Assembly (NCBI GenBank): GCA_022559845.1
Contig: CM040123.1
Coordinates: 319,715,933-319,779,932, forward strand
DNA: 64,000 bases
Direction of reading: 5' to 3'
Source of the DNA: Amorphophallus konjac
Lineage: Eukaryota; Streptophyta; Magnoliopsida; Alismatales; Araceae
Shown: in pieces, positions 1 through 11,444 of the stretch
Layout: each line of letters begins with the position of its first letter
Position numbering within the stretch: the first letter of the stretch is position 1
Notes under the pieces: generated by a model
Database searches by the model: none
What the model saw: only the letters and a program-made list of their open reading frames with translations
What the model was told of the DNA's origin: nothing
Translations under genes and position numbers: made by a program

Positions 1-213
1 GTTATGCGGAGAAATATAGTGCAAAACAGTTCTATATGCATGTGATTTTAGACACATTCATGACTAAATGATATGCAGTGATGATCATGAGAAAACAATA
101 TGAGTGTCATGCATGATCATGAATCTGTTGCACCATTCAACCTTCACAGAGTTTTATACAAGCTATCAGATGCAAGTCCAAATCAGAAATTTTATTCAAA
201 ATAGCTGAAAATT
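1..213 (-). other. Copia-1 3' non-coding region (partial)
   Basis: AT-rich sequence downstream of pol in the element's orientation. I see no ORF of note. It corresponds to the start of the non-coding stretch that in Copia-2 separates pol from the PPT. Confidence 0.6.
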
Positions 214-3200
214 TTATTCATCATGCTGAAACTTACACAAGCCAAGTTCTCTTCTAAGAAATTTAAACTTTTCATTTCCAAGTGGCTTAGTAAAGATATG
301 AGCGATTTGTTTGTCTGTTTCAATGAAATTCAGTCCGATTTCCTTTTTATTCACAACATCTCTAAGAAAATGGTGTTTTATCTCTATGTGTTTAGTCCTA
401 GAATGATAAACAGGATTTTTAGCAAGACATATGGCACTAGTATTATCACATAAAATTGGAATACATTCCAGTTTTATCTGATAATCATCTAGTTGGTGCT
501 TGATCCATAGTACTTGGGCAGCACAATTACCAGCTGCAACATATTCAGCCTCAGTTGTAGACAAGGCTACAGTGTGTTGCTTCTTAGATGCCCAAGATAC
601 TAGACAGCCACCAAGGAATTGACAATAGCCACTAGTGCTTTTTCTATCTACTCGACACCCGACATAATCAGCATCAGTGTAAGCTAGAAGCTCTAACTCA
701 CACCTAGCAAGATACCATAATCCTATCTCTTAGGTGCCTAGCAGATATCTAAAAATCCTTTTTACTGCTTTAAGATGAGTTTCTTTAGGACTGGCCTGAA
801 ACCTAGCACATAATCCTACAGCAAATTGAATATCAGGCCTAGATGTTGTTAAGTAGAGAAGGGATCCGATCATACCTCTGTATAGCTTTTGATCAACATG
901 TTTACCTTTAGTGTCTTCATCCAAGCTTGTAGAGGTACCCATTGGAGCAGCTATCTCATTGAGGTTGTCCATCTTGTATTTCTTGAGTAGATCCCTTGTG
1001 TACTTGGACTGAGTGATAAACATTCCATCATTTGTTTGTGTAACCTGCAGTCCAAGAAATAATTTGAGCTCACCCATTGAGCTCATTTCAAACTCATTAG
1101 TCATTGTTTTAGAAAATTCCTCACACAATTTGGGGTTAGTTGACCCAAAAATAATGTCATCCACATAAATTTGTACAATAAGAATGTCAGAATGACTCAC
1201 CTTTGTAAACAATGTCTGATCAACTACTCCTCTAGTGAAATTTTGATCAGTAAGGAACTTGCTCAACCTGTCATACCAAGCTCTGGGAGCTCGCTTAAGA
1301 CCATATAGAGCTTTATTTAATTTGTAAACATGATTAGGGAAATCTAGACATTCAAACCCAGGGGGCTGTCTTACAGAGACATCCTCACTAATTTCCCCAT
1401 TCAAGAATGCAGATTTTACATCCATCTGCTGGAGGATTATTCCTAGGGAGCATGCATAAGCTAATAAAATCCTAACAGCTTCTAATTTGGCTACAGGGGC
1501 AAATGACTCTTCAAAGTCAATACCAAACTCCTGGTTATACCCCTGAGCAACAAGTCTGGCTTTATTTTTATCAATATTCCCTAATTCATCAGATTTATTC
1601 CTGAATACCCACTTAGTCCCTATGACTGTTCCATGATCAGGAGGTGGGACCAAGTGCCACACCTTGTTCCTGTCGAACTGATTAAGCTCCTCATGCATGG
1701 TATTAATCCAATGCACATCCTTGAGGGCACAGTCAATGGACTTGGGTTCAATTTGAGAGACAAGAGCATATGTATTTAATTCATCCTGAATTCTAAAGTG
1801 ACCTCTAGTCCTAGGGGGATCATTCAGATTGCCAATGACATTATTTATAGGGTGATCTTTAAGATATCTGATATTAACAATCTGAGTTTCAGGAATTTCA
1901 CTTACCTCCCCCTGAACTTCAGATTCTTCTTCATTCTGCTCTTCTTTTTCTTCCTCACCATCAGACTGGTCTGCAGAGTTATCATCTTTTAAAATGTTCC
2001 CATCTTCATTCCTACAATGACCATGGTTAGTTTCCATCAAGGATTCATCAAAGATAATGTGTGGAGATTCTTCAACAATTTTTGTGTTTAAGTTGAACAC
2101 TCTATAAGCTCGGGTGTTTTCAGAATAACCAAGAAAAATTCCTGGTTCACCTTTTGGCTCAAATTTATCAAGGTCCCTCTTATCATTTATATGTATAAAA
2201 CATTTACAACCAAAGACCTTGAAATGGGCAATTGAAGGTTTCTTACCTTTCAAAATCTCATAGGGGGTTTTCTGGGTAGAAGGTCTTACCATTGCCCTGT
2301 TAATTACATAACAGGCTGTGTTGACTGCTTCAGCCCAGAATTTTCTTGGCAGTTCACCTTCAACTAGAAGTGTTCGACCCATCTCCACTAGAGTTCTGTT
2401 CCTCCTCTCGATAACACCATTCTGCTCAGGTGTCCTGGGTGAGGAGAACTTATGATGAATCCCACTAGACCTGTAAAATTCTTCAAAGTGTGAGTTTTCA
2501 AACTCACCTCCATGATCAGTCAAAATATTTTCAATTTTCTGATTTATTCTAAAACAGAACTCCTGAAATTCTGAAAATGCATCATTCTTGTGTGACAGAA
2601 AATATACCCAAGTATACCTAGAAAAATCATCTACTAAGACAAACCCATACCTCTTCCCTGATAAACTGACAGACCTGGTTGGCCCAAATAGGTCCATGTG
2701 TATCAGTTCATAAGGTTTAGTGGATAGATTTTCTGTCCTAGATTTGAATGATTTTCTAGTCAACTTGGACTGAATGCATGCATTACAAAATTTATTGTCC
2801 TTTTTAAAAGAGACTTCAGGGAGTCCTCTAACCATGCTATGCTTGTTTAGTTTATGTAAAACAGTATAACTCGCATGGCCTAACCTACGATGCCATAAAA
2901 ATGCTAAATCTTCTCTACTGGCAGTAAGACATAGGTTAGAATGCTGAATATCATCTAAATCTATCATGTATGTGTTATTTATTCTTTTTCCAGAAAATTT
3001 GACAATTTTAGAATCAGGTTCAAAAACCTTGCAGCATTGAGAATCAAATAAGACTTTATGTCCTTTATCACACAACTGGCTGATACTGAGTAAATTATAT
3101 GCTAACCCTTCAACCAGCATAACATCATCAATACAGCAGGTAGAACACTTACCTACCTTACCTGATCCAATGATCCTACCCTTTGTGTTGCTTCCAAAAG

Positions 3201-3327
3201 TGACAAGGCCTCCTAGCTTCTCAGTCAGCATGCAGAACTTGGCCTTATCTCCTGTCATATGCCTGGAGCAGCCACTATCCAAGTACCACAAGTTGCTCTT
3301 GGCTGCCAGGCATACCTGCACACACAA
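214..3327 (-). CDS. Copia-1 Pol (protease, integrase, reverse transcriptase, RNase H) with one in-frame stop
   Basis: Polyprotein for cDNA synthesis and integration. Counting from 3327: aspartic protease motif WYLDSGCSRHMTGD near residues 14-27; integrase zinc finger (H146, H151, C181, C184); integrase catalytic triad D212, D271, E307 with 35 residues between the last two; reverse transcriptase with [10 protein letters not shown] near 635 and YVDD at 721-724; RNase H with STTEAEYVAAG near the C-terminus. The frame is open for 865 residues, then a TAA at 730-732 (where Copia-2 has a Gln codon) cuts off RNase H, which continues in the same frame to 214. It lies in frame immediately after the gag stop at 3328, so Pol would need readthrough or splicing. 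Apart from this stop, the visible motifs are preserved. Confidence 0.93.
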
Positions 3328-5769
3328 TTAGGGCAAAAAGTTTGGAACCCAAGTCTGTTTGGACTCCAATGCAGATAAAGTGCAAGTAAAGGAAGAAAGC
3401 ATGGCTTTGGGAATCCACATTTGTTTAAAAGAACTTTGTTCAGTGGATTTTGCAGATTTCCTTCTGTTATTCTTTCTCTTATTTTTGTTGTTTTTCTTTT
3501 TATTTGCACCAACAAAGTTATTCACAGAATTATTGTTGTTGTGCCAATGCTTCGGCCAGGTTGCATTCATAAAGTTTTGGTCAAGGTGATATTTGGGCTT
3601 GCTGAAAGATTGGAAGTTTCTAGTTCTTCGACTACTATACCCATTACCCCAATTTCTGACATAGGGTCTGTAAAATTGTGTAGGTTGATGAACGTACCCT
3701 GTATGCATCATTTGAGTTCTAGTCCACCCAAACCCATTAGGATAGATTGACTGTGTGGGGTAGTAGGACTGGACTCTAGGTGGATTGAATTTGTTGGGCT
3801 GACTCCTGAAAACATTTTGTCTTCCCTGCACCCTTGATCCTGCTGACCTGTTCACAGGTTTTTGTTGGGTCTTTTTTTGTGATGGTGGTGGTGAAGACTT
3901 TTTGGCATTGACATGTGGTTTGTTTACCTGAGCAGGGTGACCCCTAGCCTTGGATTGAGCACTAGAGCTAGGTTTGGAAGTGCCAATTCTACTAGGCTCA
4001 CCAACTTTCTGTTTGCCCTTCTCCTCTGCATTGGGCTTTTTTAGATTCACATTTGTTTTCACAGCATTATTAGAATTCATATTAATCAGAGGTCCTTTCT
4101 CCTTTTGTGCAACAAAGGAAATAGTTTTCATTCCAAAGCTCTTAGTTGAACTAGAGTTGAATCCTAGGCACTCTCTCCTGAAATTAACCTTTGACCCCAA
4201 TAATGCATCTAAATTTTCAGATCCTTGGGTCATTTTCTCAATGGTTTTCAGCTTATCCTCATTGTCTTTCTGAATTTCATCAATAGACTTTTTCAATTCA
4301 TTATTTACATTGAGGACAGCTTCATATTTTTCAGAAGTAATTTTTATCTCACTTTCATAATTCTGAATTTTCAATTTCCATGCATCAATTTCATCGTCTA
4401 ATCTCACATTTTCTTCCTTAGAGATTTTCAGTTCTTTCTTGATTTCTTCAAATTTAGAACATGTGAGTTTCAGCTTACTATTCTCATTCTCCAAGCATGC
4501 AATTTTATCAGACAATGAAGTATCATTTTGCATGATGTAAATTTTTCTTCGTAGATGCCTATTTTCTTTTCTGACATCATCTACTCTATCAGCAAGTTCA
4601 TTATAAGCATCCATCCAATCAGCAATAGTAAAGTTTTCAAAACGAGAGGATACCTCATCAGATTCTTCCTCTCTATCTTCTGAGCTGGTTGCCATGAGAC
4701 AGATTGGCTTCTCAGCTTCAACTTCACTGTCCGAAGTGTTGCTCAAGGATCCCTCGTCCTCATCACTCCAGGTACTCACCATAGCTTTCCCTCTTGTGTT
4801 CTTTTTCTTGGACTTGTCCTTGAGGTTCTGATTTGTCGGACATTCAGCTTTAAAGTGACCAGCCTTCCTGCATTGATAGCAAACATTAGTCTCAGCTTTC
4901 TTTACAGCCTTTGATTTGTACCTTGTGTCTCGGCGGCCACCACTGTGATTTCTTCGGCTGAATCTTCTTCCTTCTTTCTTGAGAAAACGCCAGAATTCCC
5001 TAGTAATCATAGCAATATCATCATTTGCCATTTCTTCTTCAGACAAGCTCTCTTCAATTGATGATCCGTTGGGGCTGGATCGACTAGATTTGCTAGCACC
5101 AGCCTTCAGAGCTATTGGCTTCCTCTTTCTATCAGCCTCCTCTATCTTCGGCAGATTCATCTCATATGCCATTAGAGATCCGATAAGCTCATATGCCCTT
5201 GTATTGTGCAGATCTCTTGACACTTCCATAACAGTGGCCTTGGTGTGACAAATTGGAGTCAAGGATCGCAAGATATTTCTGACTATATCATACTCAGAAT
5301 ACTTCTTCCCAAAACCTCTGAGACTATTTGTGATAATAGTCAATCGAGCATACATTTCTTTGATTGTCCCGTTTTGCTTCATCTTGAAGGCCTCGTATTC
5401 TGAAACCAGTAGATTAGTCTTGGTCTCTCTAACTTGTGAAGTCCCCTCGTAGATAACTTCAAGTGCATCCCACATTTCCTTCGCTGAAGAGCAGGCAGAT
5501 ACTCGTGAGAACTCGGTGGGATGCAGAGAACACTGGATTGCATTGATTGCACTCCAGTTGAGCGTGGACCTTCTAATTTCCTCCTTGGTCCATACATCTT
5601 CATTAGGGGACAGCTCGAAAGGTCCCTTGCTAACTACCTTCCAGATCTCATAATCTTTAGCCCTCAAAAAAACCTGCATACGGTTCTTCCAGTATGCGTA
5701 GTTGGATCCATCGAAGTACGTGGGCTTGGATGTGGAGTGTCCTTCAGCTATCATCCCTCTTCCGTCCAT
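3328..5769 (-). CDS. Copia-1 Gag
   Basis: Structural protein of the virus-like particle. The frame stays open upstream to 5826, but that start would be a TTG lying next to the PBS; the first ATG is at 5769, about 45 nt downstream of the PBS, and I take that as the start. From the ATG: UBN2/gag-polypeptide region about residues 10-200 (YWKNRMQVFL, then EVIYEGTSQVRETK); acidic/basic linker; one zinc knuckle CYQCRKAGHFKAEC about 297-310; a long Lys/Glu-rich coiled coil about 390-545; a basic, Asn/Gln/Pro-rich C-terminus ending VPNFLP. The stop is TAA, and pol follows in the same frame with no gap. No internal stop is visible. Confidence 0.92.
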   Translation of the reverse strand: MDGRGMIAEGHSTSKPTYFDGSNYAYWKNRMQVFLRAKDYEIWKVVSKGPFELSPNEDVWTKEEIRRSTLNWSAINAIQCSLHPTEFSRVSACSSAKEMWDALEVIYEGTSQVRETKTNLLVSEYEAFKMKQNGTIKEMYARLTIITNSLRGFGKKYSEYDIVRNILRSLTPICHTKATVMEVSRDLHNTRAYELIGSLMAYEMNLPKIEEADRKRKPIALKAGASKSSRSSPNGSSIEESLSEEEMANDDIAMITREFWRFLKKEGRRFSRRNHSGGRRDTRYKSKAVKKAETNVCYQCRKAGHFKAECPTNQNLKDKSKKKNTRGKAMVSTWSDEDEGSLSNTSDSEVEAEKPICLMATSSEDREEESDEVSSRFENFTIADWMDAYNELADRVDDVRKENRHLRRKIYIMQNDTSLSDKIACLENENSKLKLTCSKFEEIKKELKISKEENVRLDDEIDAWKLKIQNYESEIKITSEKYEAVLNVNNELKKSIDEIQKDNEDKLKTIEKMTQGSENLDALLGSKVNFRRECLGFNSSSTKSFGMKTISFVAQKEKGPLINMNSNNAVKTNVNLKKPNAEEKGKQKVGEPSRIGTSKPSSSAQSKARGHPAQVNKPHVNAKKSSPPPSQKKTQQKPVNRSAGSRVQGRQNVFRSQPNKFNPPRVQSYYPTQSIYPNGFGWTRTQMMHTGYVHQPTQFYRPYVRNWGNGYSSRRTRNFQSFSKPKYHLDQNFMNATWPKHWHNNNNSVNNFVGANKKKNNKNKRKNNRRKSAKSTEQSSFKQMWIPKAMLSSFTCTLSALESKQTWVPNFLP

Positions 5770-5813
5770 CTGTACCTTCCTCTTCGGGCTGTAAGTCCCT
5801 GCAGAAGAGTTAG

Positions 5814-5825
5814 GCTCTGATACCA
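5814..5825 (-). other. Copia-1 primer-binding site (initiator Met-tRNA)
   Basis: Minus strand reads TGGTATCAGAGC, a full 12-nt complement of the plant initiator Met-tRNA 3' end. It lies two bases from the LTR end at 5828. Confidence 0.95.
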
Positions 5826-6601
5826 AATGTTAAAATTAGATGGAAGGCTCTTTCACCACAGAATGTGGATCTAGAGGGGGGGTGAATATATCAGCTGGCC
5901 AATAAAAAATTATGCCTAGATTCAGATGCGAAATTAAAAGAACACTGATCAAACACAGTCAATGCACCGGATAATAGAGATAAGATCTGCTAGACAGACA
6001 AGCAACCACACGAGAGGCATAAAGAATTTTAGGTGGTTCAGTCAATCCGACCTACGTCCACCCCACATTCAACTCAAATGTGGATTACTGCTGATACACA
6101 GCTTCAATCTGCTGGGCACTACAGCTTGCCAACAACGGCTGGGGCTTACAGCTTATCCCGACCAGAGGAACCTCCTCTGCAACAACTAAGCTTCACAGCT
6201 TGCTCTGCTGGGCTCTACAGCTTAGCCGACCAGAGGTAACACCTCTGCACACCGCTGCCTCACAGCTTGACACCACTGACTAACAGCTTGATCGAACAAG
6301 AGTTTTCAAAAGAAAAATAACAAAGACTAAAAAGCAAGAAATGCAGAATCGAATGGAATGAAAACCAAAACGACTGTAGCTCAAATTGAGCAATATCAGC
6401 TCCGGTATCTGAACCAAGAGACTGATTCACAAGCTCTCATATAACTCTCTCAACTCATCTCTCTCACTTTCTTCTTCTCTCCTTTTCTTCTTCTCTGCTT
6501 TTCTTCTCTTTGGATCTCGGTGGCTCTCTACTGCCTCAGGTTTGTCTCACTGTATATACTTGCCACTGGTCGATCAGCCTTCAACAGAAGATGAAGACTT
6601 C

Positions 6602-6609
6602 TATATATA
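6602..6609 (-). promoter_or_regulatory. TATA-like box in Copia-1 LTR
   Basis: Minus strand GGTATATATAGAAG. It lies between the U3 repeats and the CT-rich leader, the same place and context (CTGCTNSTATATA) as in Copia-3 and Copia-4. Transcription would run leftward. Position and conservation support it; no start site is proven. Confidence 0.55.
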
Positions 6610-6799
6610 CCAGTAGCAGATTGGATAAGGGCGCGTGGCTTCCATGTTTTCCCGCCCAAGGAATTCGCCAGATCCGAGATGCTTTCATCCACGTGACAGC
6701 ATCTGGTCACCTCGTCCTCTTGGGATCACGAGCCATGTCAGCAATCTCAGTAACAAATCCCTGTTAGACAGAGTATCGGATTATCAGGTTAAGTGAAGA

Positions 6800-7715
6800 A
6801 CTCTGTACAGACTTTGTAAGATGAAATGCCTTGTGTAGACTTCAGTGTATAGACTTTGTGAAGGCGAGTGCAATGTACAGACTCCATGAGACTCTAATGA
6901 AGATAGACGATGTATAGACTTCAGGACTGATGCACGATGCAGACTCGTCCAATGTATACACTTGCTCGTTGTTCAGTCTTCACGAATGATGTACAGACTT
7001 CCAATGTGAAGACTTTGGCAAGGCAACGTCGGTAAAGCAACCAATGTACAGACTTACTGAACTGAGCGTAGGTAAAAGATATGAGGAATGTATAGACTTA
7101 CTCAGTTCAGTTCAGAATGTAGGTAATGATCAATGTATAGACTTAACAGTCACCCTGGCTGTACAGACTTGGTCACAAGTTGAACAGTCGGTTGTATAGA
7201 CTTCGCCCCAATGCATAAGATGCTAACTGAGACGGACAATGTACAGACTTGCTGTAACAGTCCAATGTATAGACTTTGCCCAATGCCTGAGACGCTAATA
7301 GAGACGGACGATGTTCAGACTTGCTGAAAGACCGATGTACAGACTTTGCCCGAATGCATGAGACGCTAACTAAGACGCTGGACTCTGTACAGACTTGAGG
7401 GATGTATGGGCTTAGCTTCGTGCAACCTACAGTCCAATGTATGGACTATGAAATTCAACTGGTGAGTGTACAGACTTCACCAATGAGACACTCACTGTAT
7501 AGACTTGGCACCGACCAATGTATAGACTTGACAATGTTGAATGAACGATTGAGCAATGTATAGACATTGGGTGCCACAATATGCAGACTTCACGATGTAT
7601 GGACTTGAGTGTTCGTATGAGCTGCACTGTATAGACTTTAACAAAATGCCTAAGACGCTGCATGAGACACAAGAAAGACAGACAGTGTATAGACTTGTAC
7701 TCTGGGGGTGTCGAC
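6800..7715 (-). repeat. Dispersed GTATAGACTT/GTACAGACTT repeats in Copia-1 U3
   Basis: About two dozen copies of a core (A)ATGTA(T/C)AGACTT, irregularly spaced by 10-60 bp, all on the plus strand (AAGTCTATACAT in element sense). Spacers are not repeated, so this is not a simple tandem satellite. The same core fills the U3 of Copia-3 and Copia-4. Confidence 0.85.
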
Positions 7716-7732
7716 CCACCTGAGAAGGGGGT

Positions 7733-7737
7733 CGACC
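7733..7737. repeat. Target-site duplication of Copia-2 (left)
   Basis: CGACC immediately before the 3' LTR start. An identical CGACC follows the 5' LTR at 18648-18652. Confidence 0.95.
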
Positions 7738-9544
7738 TGTTGTGTAGTGGACAGCGGATCTAGAGGGGAGGGGTGAATAGATATGCCCCTCTTTTCGCAA
7801 TGCAGCCCTCTATATAGCTAGATGGAACAAAATGCAGCGAAATATAACTAGCTAAACGAAGGACACAACGATTTACTTAGCAAGATGATTACTAATATAT
7901 CGATTCGAACCTAAGCATGCATCTATAACGAAACAAACACACAAACAAACCACAACACACGAGATTTTAAGGTGGTTCAGACTGAATCCCCAGTCCTACG
8001 TCCACCCCTCACCAAATCCGGTGAGATTGCACTAGTGTCACGCACTGAACCGCAAATCGGAAAGACCACCGATTGCCTTCCTACTAACCGCCGGTAGGGA
8101 CATCAACACCGCAGACCGGACAGCTTCCGATTGCCTTCCTACTAACCACAGGTAGGGACGATCTTCAGTTCCAAATGTTTGAATGAAATGGAAAAGAACA
8201 AGATATGAAAATACTCAAACAAGATATGAAATAAGTTCAAAGAGAAAAGATCTTGTCTGAGTTTGCTGGAGCTTGAATCTGATGATTCACTTGGCTTGGA
8301 GTTGATCTCCTCTTGAAGTAGCTTGAATCACTTGGAGATATGATGAAGAACTTCTTCCCGGAGTACTGTTCACAGCTACAGTACTTCGAACTCCTTTCCC
8401 TTGAAAACACCCTTGCAGCTTCTATGGATCACCTTGAGATGAGGAAGAGGAAGATGATTGCAGCTTTTTCTTCACTTGGCTTGGAGTTGATTTCCTCTTG
8501 AAGTAGCTTCACTCACTTGAAGATTTGATGAAGAACTTCTTCCCGGAGTAGCTTGATTTCCTTCTTGAAACACCCTCCTTGTGGCTTCCTTTGATCACCA
8601 TTCTTATCCTTGAGTGCTTCTAGCTTTGGTGGAGGTTGCTTGCTTCAGATCTCACCTTGAAACATCTTGGATGGATGAAGAACTCCAGCCCGAAGTACTG
8701 TTCACGGAGGTGCTACAGTACCTCGAAAATGGACTCCCTTGATCTCCCTTGAAGCCTTGAAGCCCTTGTGTTTCTAATCCCTCAAGTGAGAGTTTTATAG
8801 ACCTTGAATGGTCTATAGACAAGCCTCAGACCAGATCCACAATTTGTGGGTGATTATGTGACCTTTGGATTAAAGAAATCCATGTTGAATGGCCCTTTTC
8901 GAAGTTGGAAACAAAGTCAACATTGAAGGCTCGGGGCTGGCGGTCGACCTGCAGCTCCTGGCGGTCGACCGCTACTGTGAAATGCTGTAGACGAATGGCC
9001 CCTGGGATTTTCGGTCGACCGCCACTGAAACTTGTGCAGGCTGGCAGTTGCTGGCTGGGGCGGTCGACCGCCCCTGTGCTGGCAGTCGACCGCCAGCTGG
9101 GCAGAACCCGGATTTTCCCGGGTTGGTCCGTTAACTATCTTAGCTCTGCCGCTTAACTCCTTTAGTAGTCCGTTCATGTCTGTGGCAACAACTTTGACTA
9201 TCTTGAAGTTTTATTACTGAGTCTTCAATCGAATTTTTGTTCCAGGGGCTCCGCCCCCGGAAACCCCTACAAGGGGCGCTGCCCCCGCGACCTGACCGCG
9301 CAGGTCGATCCGTGTGCGAGGGTGCAACATTGAGCTTTCACTTGTCATTTCCACTGAATTCCTTCGTATCTGTCATGAACAAAACATCGCGTGTGTCAAT
9401 CACATGAGAGTGGAAAGTATCAATGACTAATAGTGTTTAGCCATTATCAAAACCAAGAATACCACAGAACTCATATGACCATAGGATGATGTCGAATGAC
9501 CCAAGTGACCACAGGATGACTCAAATGACCATAGGGACATAACA
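7738..9544 (-). repeat. Copia-2 3' LTR
   Basis: 1807 bp, near-identical to 16806-18647 apart from point changes and indels. It includes two similar stretches of CTTGGCTTGGAGTTGAT with TTCTTCCCGGAGTA, several GGTCGACC palindromes (8940-9095), a TATA box on the minus strand (8792-8802, GTCTATAAAAC) and a GC-rich hairpin near 9239-9262. Confidence 0.95.
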
Positions 9545-9558
9545 TTCTCCCCCTTTTT
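9545..9558 (-). other. Copia-2 polypurine tract
   Basis: Minus strand AAAAAGGGGGAGAA directly abutting the 3' LTR, preceded by TGTTGCCATCATC. This is the usual SIRE-type second-strand priming signal, and nearly the same sequence adjoins the 3' LTRs of Copia-3 and Copia-4. Confidence 0.92.
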
Positions 9559-11444
9559 GATGATGGCAACACTGTGAGTCATTATGTGGCAGTAATATCA
9601 AGAATGGCAAAAGTTATAGCAAATGCAATATATGCAGCTCAAGATTCATGATAGTAATAGCATGGGAATGCAATTATGAATGTAGATATGAATGCTATGC
9701 AATATGAATGCTAGCAGTTATGCAAGCCCCAAGCCCCATCACATACACATATGAGATGCAAAAATGAGCAATGGATTCTCCCCCTTGGACTCTCCCCGTA
9801 CATCATTCACACATCCCCCATGACAACTCACAAAGCACATAAGCTCTCCCCATTGACAATGCGATAACGCATATAGCTCGTACAAAGGACTCACACAAAG
9901 AATTCTCCCCCTTTGCCAACAACAAAAAGGAGAGATAAAGTAAAATGTCTGTGAGACCAGAGCTGAAAGGAGTGAAGAGCAAGCCATTATATGCAAACTT
10001 GAAACAGACCGTGAGCAACATATATGGTTCAAAGCTAATGAAATCCGAGATCATCAACAGAGTTCAAAAAGCAGCTACATTCAAGATTTAATAGAAATGA
10101 ACCAAATGTGCATATCATGGTAGTGTTTAACCTTCCCTTGTCTTATATATCCATATTCAATAACGACAAAGGTAATAACACAATATTGAGGCTAAACAAT
10201 CATGACTAAAGCATGGAATTTTTAGGAATTCAACAAGTTTGATTATCAATATCATTTGCATTTGAAGGTACAAGACTCATATTTTACGAGCAATCAAGTC
10301 GAGTACATGCCTCCAAGCCGTAAGAATACACGTTGTTTAGACGCCAGTATTCCTAGAAATTTGGTAAGACTGACTGTCATGCTTCAAGATGAACAGAGAT
10401 AGCAAAGTCACGTCATGACATATCTTGTCTCAATTCTTGGATGAGGGGATATATTTCTCAGCAATTATGCCATTGCTCTGCCTAGAGTCCAAAAGTTTTA
10501 AGACAGAGATAACAGGGGCACATCATGACATATGCATTTGTCACTTGATTTGATGACATGACATGTTTCTCCGTGCAACAATATCATTGCTCTGTCAAAT
10601 GGATTTTTAAGAATTCCAGCTCATCAAGATGTTTAAAAATAATACTAAGCCTGAGTGTATCACCAAGATGGTCATGAACTTTGAATTTTCAGATATCAGG
10701 ATAGTCATTCAAAGCACAATATGCAATCTCTAGTTAAGGTCTATTAAAATCACAGAACATAGATGCTTTCATAACAGATATTTCAGAACGTCAAGGAAAT
10801 CATTAAATCTGAACCATTTTCATTGGATGGACAATCATTAGGGCATATAATAGAAAGCTCTCACACTATCTATTCGTCAGTCTCATGATCTCATATGCAG
10901 ACTGTAAGCCATGGAAGCACAGATTGTAAGAGATTAAGAGACTCAACAAAACTCCCCCTAAGGATATGCAATGGATACGCGAAGGGGTTATGTTTGCAAT
11001 CAAGTGGAATGGCAAAGGAGGTTGACCTAGTCAGTCATGAAGATAGCAGAAATGAAATGTATGACCCAACGCATGGCTGTACACTTATTAAATGCCACAG
11101 AATGAATATGCATGAATGTTACACAAGGACAACTCTCCCTTACTATATGGCCTATATGCGACATTGACACATGGTACTTGGAGGAGGTGAAACCTCACGC
11201 ATATTGAGTGCTTCGAGACAAGCATAACCTGCCCTTCCATACATCAACATTTGATATACCATGGCCATGCAAGAATGATGCGACACAAACCATACAATGT
11301 ATTATGAACATGAACTCAATTCATTATTATGCATCTACATGCAATGCAAAATGACATATTGACATATCAACAATGCATGAACACACCAATCTGCAAAAAC
11401 ACACAACTAAATTGAACATGATCGTCATTTCAATTTTTAGTGGC
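9559..11444 (-). other. Copia-2 3' non-coding region
   Basis: 1.9 kb between the PPT and the end of pol. No ORF above about 100 codons, and no envelope-like frame. It has scattered CTCCCC motifs and two related blocks near 10400-10480 and 10500-10600, each with AGAGATA.C, TCATGACAT and a following CATTGCTCTG. The same words recur at the homologous place in Copia-3 and Copia-4. Confidence 0.75.

Larger units (their letters stand above)
5828..7737 (-). repeat. Copia-1 5' LTR, U5-R and most of U3
   Basis: Begins TGTTAAAATTAG next to the PBS and is interrupted at 7737 by Copia-2. It contains the AGAGGGGGGGTGAATA block found in the LTRs here, a run of CAGCTTG-type units (about 6100-6300), a CT-rich stretch, a TATA-like box and many GTATAGACTT-type repeats. 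The rest of the LTR resumes at 18653. Combined length is about 2.15 kb. Confidence 0.9.

Noticed and set aside
3359..4273. Plus-strand ORFs opposite Copia-1 gag
   Set aside because: They mirror the real minus-strand gag; hydrophobic composition is the complement of Lys/Asn/Glu-rich codons.
5770..5826. Gag start at 5826 overlapping the PBS
   Set aside because: The codon there is TTG, and the sequence is the PBS itself. The first ATG is at 5769.
9559..11444. An envelope-like ORF downstream of Copia-2 pol, as reported in some SIRE elements
   Set aside because: No frame above about 100 codons and no transmembrane-like or continuous open frame in the element's orientation.
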